NCBI GenBank assembly: GCA_951213105.1
Contig: OX578140.1
Coordinates: forward strand, 123,063,649 to 123,127,648
Direction of reading: 5' to 3'
Length of the DNA: 64,000 nt
DNA from: Amaurobius ferox
Lineage: Eukaryota; Arthropoda; Arachnida; Araneae; Amaurobiidae
The notes below the pieces were generated by a model. That model did not search any database and was not told the DNA's origin. It worked only from the letters and a program-made list of their open reading frames with translations. Within the stretch, counting starts at the first letter, position 1. Every line of letters starts with the position of its first letter. Both the position numbers and the translations under genes were made by a program. This document shows, in pieces, positions 47,578-58,130 of the stretch.

Positions 47578-47587
47578 TCCCGCCAAA
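47578..47587 (-). promoter_or_regulatory. Candidate E2F site, proximal
   Basis: On the RRM1 strand the bases read TTTGGCGGGA, a full E2F consensus, about 93 bp upstream of the RRM1 ATG. Ribonucleotide reductase genes are known S-phase, E2F-regulated genes; function here is inferred from motif and position. Confidence 0.65.
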
Positions 47588-47618
47588 CAACGATGCGCTG
47601 TTTCATCAAATCAAAAGA

Positions 47619-47626
47619 TTTCCCGC
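47619..47626 (+). promoter_or_regulatory. Candidate E2F site, distal
   Basis: The plus strand reads TTTCCCGC followed by GG, the other common form of the E2F consensus, about 134 bp upstream of the RRM1 ATG and 31 bp from the proximal site. Paired E2F sites are common in S-phase promoters. Confidence 0.6.
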
Positions 47627-48058
47627 GGTTGGAATTTATAAATAGTGTTTTGTTGTTTCCTTCCTGAAATATGAAATTTTCAAAGTAGAATAAAAAAACA
47701 ATCCGAAATGTTCTTTATCGTTTTCTCGTTTTGAGTTATATTTAGCGTGGCAGAGATTAGGTTCAAATGACGAGGAAATTAAGTTAAATTCTTTTAGTTT
47801 GATAAAAGAAATGAATTTTGATAAGTTTAGTTCGATTTATATATCGAGCCTTTTTGACTGAAATGCCGCCCGAAGCAGGTCCTTGCTTTCTAGATCTGTC
47901 GGAATGGTGTAAGCACAGAAGTCGATTGCGTAAGCGAGAAGGTCAATTGATTGATTGATTGTACACTCTCTCTAGAGTGCAAAAATGGGACTTGGCACTC
48001 CGCCTTCTGTCCCAAGGGGAATGGAGATCTAAAAATTGACGACAAAAAGAAAGAAGGA

Positions 48059-51000
48059 TTAAAACCTATTAATCTTGGAAAAGAAAAACGAAAGTTCCAA
48101 ACACAACTCTTTTGAAAAATGTTTCATGAGATCAATATATGAACAACAAATATTATGCTGGGATAAAAACGATAAAAGATTCTTGCGTGCCTCACGATAC
48201 GTCGGACAAACGAAGAGAAAATGATCAATAGACTCTACACTCTTGCAAATCAGGCAGTTCGGGGTATCCACAATTTTCATTTTATGAAGGATGGGGTTCA
48301 AAAACAGAGTTTTAGCTCGAACATTCTGAATAATAACTTCATTCTTTCTATTGAGAAAACCTTTACAAAACCACATTTTCCTAGGGTCAATATGAGGGAA
48401 GTTTTTCTGATTTTTGTATTTGTACCATTCTTTGCTTCCAAATTCTTTTGCCTTGTTATCCATGCTTTTTTTTATATCTTCACCCGCTATGCCATGGATA
48501 GTGTTGTGGAGCTGCGCCTGTTTTGCTACAGTATCTGCCTGTTCATTGATATGTATACCTTTATGTCCGGGTGTCCAGACGAGAATGATGTTTTTCCCGA
48601 TAGCTTTTTCAACAAGAACTTTGTGAATTTGTAATATAATGCAAGGGGAATCTTTTTTTATGTTTTTAAGGCTTTTAAGAGTGCTGAGGCTATCAGTACA
48701 AATTATGTAATTTTCTTCATTGCCAATCCACTCTTCCGCCGCTTTTAAGATAGCAAGTGCTTCAATTGTAAATATAGAGTTGTGGTTTGAGGTTGTATAG
48801 CTTCTATTGATTTGAAGACTAGGAACAACAATTCCAATAGAGCTTCCTCGTTCAGTTTTCGATCCATCTGTTCCTATGAAGGTGTATGACTGATGGTTTT
48901 CAACAAAATTTTTGAAAAATGCTTGAATTATTTGATCCGGGATGTTCTTGCTTTGAAATGTCAGTTCATCTGTTAAAATCTTGTAGTTGTTATTTTCGGT
49001 TGGAGGGGTCCAAATCAGGAGATTTGTTTTATACATCCCCAACTCATCAAAAATATTTTTCATTTTCCTAGTGATAGGTGCTTTCTCAAATTTCCAATTT
49101 CCATAAATTATTGAAGGGGGATTCCAGATGATATCATGTAGAGGGGACCAGCTTCCCAAGTAAACATTTTTTATAAAGAATTTTTTGGTAAGAGTTGCGT
49201 GTCTCTCTTGAAGCGGAATAGAATTAGTTTCTGCAAAAAGTATATTAATCGGAGTACATTTGGGAAGTCCCGTAGCTATTCTTAACATGTTATTATAAAT
49301 AGGATTTATTTTTTTGTACTGAGATTTGCTTGCTGCACTAAAGATCTGGCATCCATATTCGAGCTGGCTTCTGATGGTTGCATTTCCAATTTTTAGAAGA
49401 TGAATGGTGTTTGCGCCCCACTTTTTTGAGGAGATATATTTAAAACCGTTTAAAGCTTTTGCACTCTTTTGTTTCAGATGATTAAAATGGTCCTTCCAAG
49501 TGAGGTTTTTGTCAAAGATGATTCCTAACATTTTTATTTTGCTAACTTCTGGTATTAATGTGTTGTTTATTTTAATTTCACAAGGTATCTTCTTTTTTTT
49601 ATTTGTAAAGTTAATGATTTGGCATTTCTCCGGATTTATTGAAAGTTTCCATTTCTTGCACCAGTTATTGCAAATGTTGACTGCATATTGAAGGTTTCTT
49701 TTTGCTTCTATTCTATCTTTGTGTTCACTGTAAATTATGATATCGTCGGCGTAAATTAGGCACGTTACTTCCTCTGGTATATGCTGGAATAGGTCGTTCA
49801 TATATAGCATGAACAGGAAAGGACTAATAATACAGCCTTGTGGGAGTCCTTGGTTACAAGGTACCGGGTTTGAAAGTGTATTCCTCCATTTTATTTGGTT
49901 AGTTCTTTGGTTGAGAAAGTTATGGATCCACAGGCCAGTTTGTCCTAGGATTCCCTTGCCTGCCGCCTTTTTCAGTAGTCCATCTATCCAAATAGAGTCG
50001 TATGCTGCCTTCAGGTCAATGGATACACAGAATATATGGTTTTTATTTTTCCTTGCTATGAGAATATCATGTTGTGTTCTTGCTAGAAGTGTAATGCAAC
50101 TTTTATGAGGTAAAAATCCGTAGTTATTTTTGTGGAAAAGCTTTTTTTTATAATAAGTATCATTGATTAGTCTTTGCAGAATCATTCTTTCTATTATTTT
50201 GGCAGTGGTAGGCGTAAGGGCAATCGGTCTGTATGCTTTGGTGTCCTTGGGGTCTTTGTGCGGCTTCAGAATAGGAATTATGATCGAATGGGTCCAGTCC
50301 GCTGGAATTCTGCCCGTGCTAAAACTGATGTTAGCAATATTCCAAAGTGAAATTAAAATTGCTTCCGGAAGGTTTTTTATTATTTTGATTGTTATTCCAT
50401 CATGCCCAGGTGTCGAGTCTCTGATACATTTTATTGCTGATTTGAATTCTTCCCATGAAAATTTATTATTGAGGGGAGATTGCACAGTGTCTACAAAACT
50501 TATGGGTAAATTCGGGTGATTTTGATTTTTATTATATTGTTGACTGAAAAAATTTGCTTGATCTTTTGCAGAGGTTATCGTTATATTGTTTTTGCTGATA
50601 TGGTTAATACTATGGTATGAAGAGCCGACGCACGTTTTCAGCTGCCTGATTATTTTATAAATGTTGTTATTCTCAGCTGTCTTTTTGCAAGTGCTTGCCC
50701 AGTGATTTCTTTTAAGTATTTTTAAGAGATTTTTCAGTTTGTTTTTATATTTTTTATATTCTTCCCAGTCTTCGCAATTTGTGTGTTTTTTTGCCTTATT
50801 GAGGTGTTTTCTCATTTTGGCGCGAAGGAAGTTGCATTTTATGTTCCACCAAGGGACTCTCGGAACCGGAATTTCCTGAACCGATTTGCTGGAGCTTATT
50901 GCATTTTTTACGATCTTGCAGAAATTTTCTGGTTCTTTAAGTTCTTCCTCACATTTCGTGGTTTCTTCATGAAAGATTTGCCAATTAAAGTTAACTCTGC

Positions 51001-51727
51001 AGTATGTTTCTGTTCCAAGGGCTTGATTAAAGATTATTTTGATCGGGAAGTGGTCACTGCCTAAATTGTCTGGGAGTACATTCCATACGATGTCCGAAGC
51101 AAGATCGGGAGAGCAAAGAGTCAGGTCGAGGGCCGACAAGGAGCCATTCCCATCAATCCGAGTTCCCGTTCTGTGGTTTAAGAGAAATAATTGATGATTT
51201 TGCATCCAGTTAAAAAGTTTTTCTCCACTGTTATTAGTCGAAAATCCCCAGTTCCTGTGCGACGCATTGAAATCGCCTACAATTAAGTAGTTTGTGTTGT
51301 TCTTTATCATGATCTCATTTAGCATGTTGTTATTCCTAATACCTCTTCTACAGTAAACGTTAAAAATGTTAAATTTATGGTTCTGCTTGTGAATTTCCAT
51401 TTCTTGAAGTTCGATGTCAGGTAGCATCTTCTGATTGATAATCTTCGCACTCATGTTCTTTTTTATTGCTATAAGAAGACCACCTCCTCTACTGTGATCC
51501 GGCCGATCAAATCTAAAAATTTCTTTATCTTTAAGAGAAAACGGGTGGTGAGATTTTAGGAAAGTTTCTTGAATGATAAGGATGTCAGCCTGGCGGAAAG
51601 TCATGGAAAAATTTAGGTCCGGCCGGCGCTTTTTAGCGCCACATATATTCCATTGAATTATGGATAGAGCAGAGAACACAACCAGGAGAGGGAAAAAAAA
51701 ACACCAGGCAAAAACAGAAAACACCAT
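48059..51727 (-). CDS. LINE ORF2: endonuclease-reverse transcriptase-RNase H, 1222 aa
   Basis: This polyprotein nicks the target, copies the element RNA and degrades the hybrid. After a hydrophobic first ~20 residues comes an APE-type endonuclease: IIQWNICG (~23-30), IQETFL (Glu), VGDFNASHRNWG, and GSDHFPI near its end. The reverse transcriptase follows with AYRPIALTPTTAKIIERM, SIDLKAAYDS, LPQGCIISPFLFMLYMNDL and YADD at 659-662. RNase H has TDGS (Asp954), FTIEALAIL (Glu), CTDSLS (Asp) and NEQADTVAK (Asp). A C-terminal CLICKSVESIDHFLFVC knuckle is typical. All catalytic residues are visible and no stop interrupts the 1222 codons. The start ATG shares a base with the ORF1 stop, so initiation is probably by reinitiation. 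Confidence 0.95.
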   Translation of the reverse strand: MVFSVFAWCFFFPLLVVFSALSIIQWNICGAKKRRPDLNFSMTFRQADILIIQETFLKSHHPFSLKDKEIFRFDRPDHSRGGGLLIAIKKNMSAKIINQKMLPDIELQEMEIHKQNHKFNIFNVYCRRGIRNNNMLNEIMIKNNTNYLIVGDFNASHRNWGFSTNNSGEKLFNWMQNHQLFLLNHRTGTRIDGNGSLSALDLTLCSPDLASDIVWNVLPDNLGSDHFPIKIIFNQALGTETYCRVNFNWQIFHEETTKCEEELKEPENFCKIVKNAISSSKSVQEIPVPRVPWWNIKCNFLRAKMRKHLNKAKKHTNCEDWEEYKKYKNKLKNLLKILKRNHWASTCKKTAENNNIYKIIRQLKTCVGSSYHSINHISKNNITITSAKDQANFFSQQYNKNQNHPNLPISFVDTVQSPLNNKFSWEEFKSAIKCIRDSTPGHDGITIKIIKNLPEAILISLWNIANISFSTGRIPADWTHSIIIPILKPHKDPKDTKAYRPIALTPTTAKIIERMILQRLINDTYYKKKLFHKNNYGFLPHKSCITLLARTQHDILIARKNKNHIFCVSIDLKAAYDSIWIDGLLKKAAGKGILGQTGLWIHNFLNQRTNQIKWRNTLSNPVPCNQGLPQGCIISPFLFMLYMNDLFQHIPEEVTCLIYADDIIIYSEHKDRIEAKRNLQYAVNICNNWCKKWKLSINPEKCQIINFTNKKKKIPCEIKINNTLIPEVSKIKMLGIIFDKNLTWKDHFNHLKQKSAKALNGFKYISSKKWGANTIHLLKIGNATIRSQLEYGCQIFSAASKSQYKKINPIYNNMLRIATGLPKCTPINILFAETNSIPLQERHATLTKKFFIKNVYLGSWSPLHDIIWNPPSIIYGNWKFEKAPITRKMKNIFDELGMYKTNLLIWTPPTENNNYKILTDELTFQSKNIPDQIIQAFFKNFVENHQSYTFIGTDGSKTERGSSIGIVVPSLQINRSYTTSNHNSIFTIEALAILKAAEEWIGNEENYIICTDSLSTLKSLKNIKKDSPCIILQIHKVLVEKAIGKNIILVWTPGHKGIHINEQADTVAKQAQLHNTIHGIAGEDIKKSMDNKAKEFGSKEWYKYKNQKNFPHIDPRKMWFCKGFLNRKNEVIIQNVRAKTLFLNPILHKMKIVDTPNCLICKSVESIDHFLFVCPTYREARKNLLSFLSQHNICCSYIDLMKHFSKELCLELSFFFSKINRF

Positions 51728-51729
51728 TA
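51725..51729 (-). promoter_or_regulatory. UAAUG stop-start junction between ORF1 and ORF2
   Basis: On the element strand the ORF1 stop TAA and ORF2 start ATG overlap by one base as TAATG. In the silkworm non-LTR element SART1, a UAAUG junction was shown to drive ORF2 translation by termination-reinitiation. Here the role is inferred from the identical arrangement. Confidence 0.75.
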
Positions 51730-53089
51730 CATTTCCATTTTTTCACCTTGACTTTTATATCTGTTCTCTTGGTCATTTTCTTCGTGTTTCTTTTTGTTAT
51801 TATTATATTTAATGGGAGATTCATTATTAGTTCTTTTATTATTTTGTTGACTTTTTCCTTTTTGTTTTTCATTACTTATTTTAGTTTCGGTCCCTATTGT
51901 TTGTTCATTTCTAATATTTTGCTGCTCAATGCTTTCTTCTTTTCCTTGGCTCTTACTTATTGTTTCATTTTCCTTGGTTTCTGGCTGTATATTTTGTCTT
52001 TCCATAAGTTGTTGTATTATACTTGTTTGAGTTTTTATTATTTGTTGCATCTCTTCTATCATAGGTTTCATCGTCATTACCACTACATTTGCTATAGTTT
52101 GTATTGTTTCCATCGGGATTTCTAGGTGGGCCATCTCATTTGGTGTCATGTTTTCTATTTGTCTCGATTTGGTTTTAACCTTCTCTGCATATGATGCGTT
52201 CATTTTGTTTCTTGCCTCTCTGTATGTTATTTTGCCTTCTCTTTTTAATTTTAGTATGCTTATTTCCTTTTGTTTAGTTTCACAGTTTTCGAAGTCTGCT
52301 GAATGATTCTGTTTGCAGTTGCGACATTTTAGTTCAGTAGTGTCAGGGCATTCGCTCTCTTCGTGGTTTCCTGCACATCTCTTACATATTATTTGTGACC
52401 TGCAGCTGTTACTTCCGTGTCCGAACATCCAACATTTTCTGCATTGTCTGGGTTTTTCGATAAATTCTTTTATGTAGTGTATTTGTAATCCTATGTGAAC
52501 TTTCTCCGGGATATTCTGTCTTGTGTTTGGGGTCCGAAACTTTATGGTTTTTAGAGGTAGTATTTCATTTTCAATTTTTTTTTTTGAATCTACAAATTTC
52601 GAATACTTCTATATTTTGATCTTTTAGTTCTTGTGTTATCTCCTCCAGGGTAATATCAGTTTCAATGTTGCTGATCACAAAATCCGATAGAATGTTATCG
52701 TAACTTAACTTTACAGTTATTGGGATATCTTGTATGCTTTTTATTTCCATGATCTCCAGAGCCGTTTTCTTTGTGTAAGCTGTCAGGACAATGTTTCCTG
52801 CTCTAGTTTTGTAGGGAGGAGAAGCCTCCGAGGGGACCGACAGGTTACTGATGATATTATTTCTAAGAACAAACGGGTTACCCGCCCGCAAAGGGGACGA
52901 GGGAAACAAGAAAAAGGTAAAGGAACGACATTCCAATTCACTAGCACATTCTATCAGACCATACAAATCCAACGCAAAAAGAGCATCGTTCCACCCCGAA
53001 GGGGGGACGGTTCCCGTCATTTGCAAACCAACCACGCACCTAAGAAGTAACAACACCAAAAACAACCGGGGAGAAAGCGAAAAAACCAC
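51727..53089 (-). CDS. LINE ORF1: nucleocapsid-like (gag) protein, one homopolymer frameshift
   Basis: The first part (53089 to 52571) ends NIEVFEICRFKKK in an 11-base A-run (52575-52585 on the plus strand as T). One base fewer there would continue the frame with IENEILPLKTIKFRTPN and on to the open piece at 52428-51727. That piece carries three CCHC knuckles: CRKCWMFGHGSNSC, CKRCAGNHEESEC and CRNCKQNHSADFENC. A charged, Gln/Asn/Lys-rich C-terminus ends GEKMEM. ORF1 proteins bind element RNA and help target it to the nucleus. The start is uncertain: the first ATG (53089) gives a hydrophobic leader, and an inner Met (MTGTVPPSGWNDAL) is equally possible. The one-base shift may be a real mutation or a sequencing error. 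Confidence 0.85.
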
Positions 53090-53611
53090 TTACCGCCGAA
53101 AAACCAGAAAGTAGAGGAATAGGAAAAACACTACCTGAACTCTACCTCAGCAGCACAAAAACAACAGAAATATACCCAAGAAGAAAAGCAGCCAGAATTC
53201 CCCACTGAGACAGCGCGCAAGCACCACCATCAACGTGGACCGACCAAACGCGAGAAGGTCAAAGACACAAACTAATATAGTATTCTGTGGTCAAAGATGT
53301 CGATTATCAGAATTGTGTTTGAAGTGTATTTTGTCCACACCGTCAAACATAGTTGATACTTTATGATAATGAGATAGTTTCCCTCGATTCTAGTAGATGG
53401 CGCCATCGCACTTGTTTCTTAATTTCGCTGTAAATATCGTTTGCCATATTTATGTTTTCTGATCAAGAAATACAGCTTTTTCACCTGACGTCACATCGCC
53501 AAGCTACCACCTAGCAACCGTTGCTGGTGGTCAAATATTGCTGGCTTTGCGTTTGAGTCAATTGTAGATATACTGCCGTGTATAGTGTTACAAAATTTTA
53601 TATTTGTCATT

Positions 53612-53755
53612 ATGCCTACCGCTTGTGGTGTTTTCAAATGCGGAAATCGTCCTGATCGAGACAGCAAATCTTTTTTTAGACTCCCTGCTCTATTAATTAG
53701 AGGAAATGAGTCAAAAAGACGTCTTAGTGAAGAGCGCCGGGATACGTTTTGGTGT
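53612..53755 (+). pseudogene. THAP-domain gene fragment (N-terminal half)
   Basis: The ATG gives MPTACGVFKCGNRPDRDSKS, then FFRLPALLIRGNESKRRLSE and ERRDTFW. The pattern M-P-x-x-C-x4-C-x-N-R with SFFRLP is the start of the THAP zinc finger (C2CH), a DNA-binding domain found in host regulators and P-element-like transposases. The second half of the domain with its Cys-His pair is not in this frame, which ends at 53785. A sister copy is at 57356-57530. Upstream (53485-53560) is a CRE-like TGACGTCA and a palindrome AGCAACCGTTGCT shared by both copies, which may be an old promoter. It is a partial copy. Confidence 0.65.
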
Positions 53756-53898
53756 GAATTTTTTTTTAAAAAGTCGTTTTATTAAAACTATATCCGGCCG
53801 ATATCATATATAATCATAATTTCTTTAAGATAAAGTAATTGAATTTGATAATGTTGATTTGTGCCGTAATTAATTGTATCATTTTTTTCATTCCCTAG

Positions 53899-54010
53899 AA
53901 TAATTGAAAATAAAGGGAATAAAATCAAGGACTTGTCTAAAGAAGCAAAGCCTTTAAGAATCAACAGAGAAGATTGGAATACTGAAAATTTGAAGCACAG
54001 GAAAGTTTGC
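53899..54010 (+). pseudogene. THAP-domain fragment (C-terminal half)
   Basis: After a CCCTAG acceptor-like site the frame reads IIENKGNKIKDLSKEAKPLR, then INREDWNTENLKHRKVCSE. This matches the second half of a THAP domain, where K-x-C-S-x-H-F carries the last two zinc ligands. The cysteine is present, but the expected His-Phe is replaced by a poly-C tract, where the ~95-bp satellite begins. It may be the second exon of the fragment at 53612, or of another THAP gene. Confidence 0.6.
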
Positions 54011-54640
54011 AGTGAACCCCCCCCCCCCCCCACACACACACTTTTCAAGACTTTTTAATGTTATGCGTATTTTTCATTTAAAATAACCCTGGCATAAGCA
54101 AATGTTAAACAGTTGCCCCCCCCCCCCACATACACTTTTCAAGACTTTTTAATGCTATGCGTATTTTTCATTTAAAATAACCCTGGCATAAGCAAATGTT
54201 AAACAGTTGCCCCCCACACACACACACTTTTCAAGACTTTTTAATGTTATGCGTATTTTTCATTTAAAATAACCCTGGCATAAGCAAATGTTAAACAGTT
54301 GCCCCCCCCCCCCCACATACACTTTTCAAGACTTTTTAATGCTATGCGTATTTTTCATTTAAAATAACCCTGGCATAAGCGAATGTTAAACAGTTGCCCC
54401 CCTCCCCCACACACATTTTTCAAGACTTTTTAATGCTATGCGTATTTTTCATTTAAAATAACCCTGGCATAGGCAAATGTTAAACAGTTGCCCCCCCCCC
54501 CCCACACACACACACACACTTTTCAAGACATTGTAATGCTATGCGTATTTTACATTTAAAATAACCCTGGCATAAGCAAATGTTAAACAGTTGCCCCCCC
54601 CCCCCCCACACACACACATACTTTTCAAGACTTTCCAATA
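54011..54640 (+). repeat. Satellite, about 6.5 copies of ~95 bp with poly-C and CA tracts
   Basis: Each unit is a C-run of 5-16 bases, a CA-rich bit, 'cttttcaagactttttaatg', 'ctatgcgtatttttcattta', 'aaataaccctggcataagca' and 'aatgttaaacagttg'. The phrase caagact recurs at about 54045, 54139, 54234, 54327, 54420 and 54625, with a variant at 54524. The units are nearly identical except for homopolymer length, so the array is young. Confidence 0.92.
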
Positions 54641-55019
54641 TTGTCTTAAGCCCGCCACACACCGGGAGTATTGTTACCAGACATCGGGATTTATCAAAGG
54701 ACGAGCTTTAAATTTCCCTGTATGTGGTGGTGAACGCAGGGAAACATTTTCCGTCGTTTTGCTTGATATTTGGATGGTCTGCGGGGGGCCTTGCGGTTGA
54801 AGGGTTGTATGTTTAATGACCGTTTGGCACGGACTTATTTTCCTTTGGCGTATTTTCTTCTTTCAGAATCCTTTGGCGTCTTTTTTCGTCGGGGTTAAAA
54901 AAATACTCATTTAGCTAAAATATTTTTGCTTCTGTAAACAGCTGCGAAAATATGTAAAGTTCTTAAGTAATTCTAGTACAGTGAAACTTTGCACACTTGT
55001 GGTATCGTGGACATAACCG

Positions 55020-55480
55020 AATTGAACACCCCCCCCCCCCCAATTTTCGAATTAAATTAAAAAAATATATTACTTATAATTTTATGAGCTATTGATTAAG
55101 ATGAAAAATAAATTGAAAAGGAATGCATATCATTTCAATCCGACCTTATTTAATTTCTTATTTAATTTTCCTTTTTACCAGTTATAGGTGTGTGTGTGTC
55201 CGTGAGTCTGTGGAGACGATATCTCACAAACGAATGGTGCGATTTCAACGAAATTTGATACAAAAACTACAATCAGTGATTACTATAAGTCTCTTGGTTT
55301 TAAAAACGTAATCAAATGTTCGGCCCCCCCCCCCAATTTTCGAATAAAAAAAATTATCAAAAAATCGGCACCTTCAATAGTATTTATTACATGAATAATC
55401 ATTTCTTATATCATTTTTAATTAGAAAACGATTGACACAAACTTTAAAACGCTAGCACAAACCTGTCTTGATTTACTGTG
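55020..55480 (-). repeat. Interspersed repeat (copy 2, inverted relative to 8.6-9.3 kb)
   Basis: On the minus strand it repeats the word order of the copy at 8.96-9.13 kb: G-run, GAACATTTGATTACG, TTTTTGTATCAAATTTCGTTG, CCATTCGTTTGTGAGATATCG, TCTCCACAGACTCACGGACAC and a CA tract. It lacks the hairpin terminus of copy 1. Confidence 0.65.
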
Positions 55481-55588
55481 CTTTTTCTTAAATAATTGTA
55501 TTAAAAAATCACATAAAATTAAAAAAGTATTAAATATTACGAAATACGTTCACTTTTCATATGTAATATTATGCAATAAATTTGTGAA

Positions 55589-55593
<5 letters not shown>

Positions 55594-55622
<29 letters not shown>
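55594..55622. repeat. (AT)n microsatellite
   Basis: A perfect AT run of about 28 bases in non-coding DNA. Confidence 0.9.
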
Positions 55623-55626
<4 letters not shown>

Positions 55627-55880
55627 CAAATGTAATGCAATTTAGTATACTACTAAATAAAGAATAGTACATTTTGTTATACTGTGTACTACTATTTGTT
55701 ATACTACTAAATAAAGAATAGAGCTCAGCTGCCGAATTCAATCGAATCGAATATAAACATAGCTAACCAAATGTAAAATTGGACTGGAAAATGGAGGCAT
55801 AAAGCATGCGTGGGGGTCACCCCCCCCCCTTCTCCAACCAATTCATTTTGTATTGTATTCCAATTTTCAAATTTGGTTAG

Positions 55881-56500
<620 letters not shown>

Positions 56501-56887
56501 GTAGAATGTAGCAATAGTGCGTAGATTTTCATTGTCCGAGTGCGATCGAAACTCACGACAGAAAGCCACAACCAAAGTTATTATTTATCACTCTTTGGCG
56601 ATAACCCGCCAAATCAGCACACTTTCACTCTGTCACTTTCTCGGACCTTTCAAGATTGATGACTTCGGGAGTCTACGGAGGGCGACAGACCCCCTGTAGT
56701 TCCCGTACCGTCTGGAAATAAAACTCGTCTCTTTATTCTGCAATGTATTGGGGCCTTTAGCTCTTTATGAGGTAGGTGTAAGCATATGAAAATCCAACTC
56801 ACAATTTGGATTCGCATTACATTACATTTTCGCAAATATAAAACATTTTAAAATTATTAATATCATGACAAATAAAGAAGCTCGATC

Positions 56888-57067
56888 ATCCATATCCTGA
56901 AAATATTTAGATGACATAATTATTACTTAAAGTTTAAATTAATATTTTTGAAGCAACAGTACAGCGTGTATAGCAATGGCCTATCTATGAGTTGTTTGAC
57001 CACCAGCAACCGTTGCTAAGGCTCGTTACTAAGAGAGTGCCACGTGGTTGAAACAGCTCTATTGAAA
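56888..57067 (+). repeat. Repeat pair, copy 1 (with 58586-58762)
   Basis: It starts 'catccatatcctgaaaatat' and ends 'gccacgtggttgaaacagct' then 'ctatt'. The order of words is the same as at 58586-58762. It holds the palindromic AGCAACCGTTGCT found near the THAP fragments. Confidence 0.75.
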
Positions 57068-57232
57068 AGAAATCAGAAGTGTCCCAAATCGTTACAATAA
57101 ATAATAATAACAAGACTCAAATGCATCCATCAAAATTAAAAGATTTAATAATTTGAATTATTTTCATATAATTAAATGTGACAGTGGATTTTAATAAACA
57201 TTAATTGCAAGTAGAAACTGCTGTTTCAGGTG

Positions 57233-57530
57233 ACGTCACGCCGCCAAGCTGCAGCCTGGAAACCGCTGCTGGTAGACACACATTGAATGTTTTTCGGTTG
57301 AGTTAGTAAATATACTCATGTGTATAGCGTTATAAAATTTTTTTTTTGTTATTATACCTACCGTCTGTGGTGTTTTCATATCCGGAAATCGTTCTGATAG
57401 AGACAGTAAATCTCTCTTTAGATTCCTTGCTGCATTAATTAGAGGAGATTAATCTAAAAAACGTCTTTGAAGAGCGCCGAAAGAAGTGGCTGTTGGCCAT
57501 CAAAAGAGCTGAACTTATTGAAAATATAAA
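57233..57530 (+). pseudogene. THAP-domain gene relic, second copy with shared 5' region
   Basis: From TGACGTCACGCCGCCAAGCT onward this parallels 53485-53740. The THAP frame lacks its ATG and is degenerate (VCGVFISGNRSDRDSKSLFR, with a stop after LIRGD). After a shift it keeps EERRKKWLLAIKRAELIENI, the second half of the domain that the first copy lacks. So this copy and the 53.6-kb copy each keep different parts of one ancestor. Confidence 0.65.
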
Positions 57531-57691
57531 AATCTGATATAAGCAGCACGACTTTCCCTGCAGTCTCATATTCACATTACACAAAATAACACCCATAATT
57601 ATTTTAAATTACACTGAATTTGCATTTTCAATTCAATTTTCGTTTTCATTTAGTAACTGGGCTTATTTTCAAAGGTGGAGTAGCGAAAAAA

Positions 57692-58130
57692 CGAACCATA
57701 CCAAAATCTAATCAGCACCAGGGTTACCCAAAAGTGACTTATCAGCCAACTTCTGTGAAATTTGGTCTATCAGTTTTTAGATAGAGGGGATATAAACAAA
57801 CTTTACGGACCATTTCTACAAAAAAAAAAAAAAAAAAACATGTTCTTTTTATCTCGAGTCGTACCAAAATTTTATCAGCTCCAGGTTAACCCACAAGTGA
57901 CTTATCTACCACATTTTGTGAAATTTGATCTTTTAGTTTTCCAGCTAGAGTGGAATACAAGTAATTTCTGCAAACCATTTTGCAAAAAAAGGCAGGTTCT
58001 TTTATCACGAATCGTACCAAAATCTAATCAGTACTAGAGTCACCCACAAAGTGACCTATAAAATTTTATGAAATTTGATCCATTAGTTTTTGAGTTAGAG
58101 TGGATACAAATATTACATAGCTAGACACAC
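57692..58130 (+). repeat. Tandem repeat, 3 diverged copies of about 155 bp
   Basis: Units start at about 57692, 57854 and 58008 with 'cgarycgtaccaaaatctaa' and run through 'tcagyaccag-gttacccacaa', 'gtgacttatc', 'tgtgaaatttgatc', and 'gttagagtgga'. The last unit leads into a CA-rich stretch and a terminus like that of the 8.6-9.3 kb repeat (ACAATACTTTTCATG at 58243). Confidence 0.75.

Larger units (their letters stand above)
47947..53249 (-). mobile_element. Nearly intact LINE, I-superfamily-like, 13-bp TSD
   Basis: The element lies between two copies of gcgagaaggtcaa (47934-47946 and 53250-53262), an exact TSD that fixes both ends. It is 5,303 bp and reads on the minus strand: 5' UTR, ORF1 with nucleocapsid zinc knuckles, ORF2 with endonuclease, reverse transcriptase and RNase H, then a 112-bp 3' UTR. 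It ends in a short tail of ATCA repeats, not poly-A. A small hairpin (CACTCT/AGAGTG, 47964-47979) sits just before the tail. The RNase H domain and non-A tail favour the I superfamily over Jockey, but the exact clade needs a tree. Exact TSD and open ORF2 mean a recent insertion. Confidence 0.93.

Noticed and set aside
48221..50519. Plus-strand open frames of 99-137 codons within the LINE
   Set aside because: They are antisense shadows of the intact ORF2 and have no recognisable domains.
54011..54640. Array of evenly spaced repeats as a CRISPR-like locus
   Set aside because: The units are head-to-tail copies without unique spacers, in animal DNA; it is a satellite.
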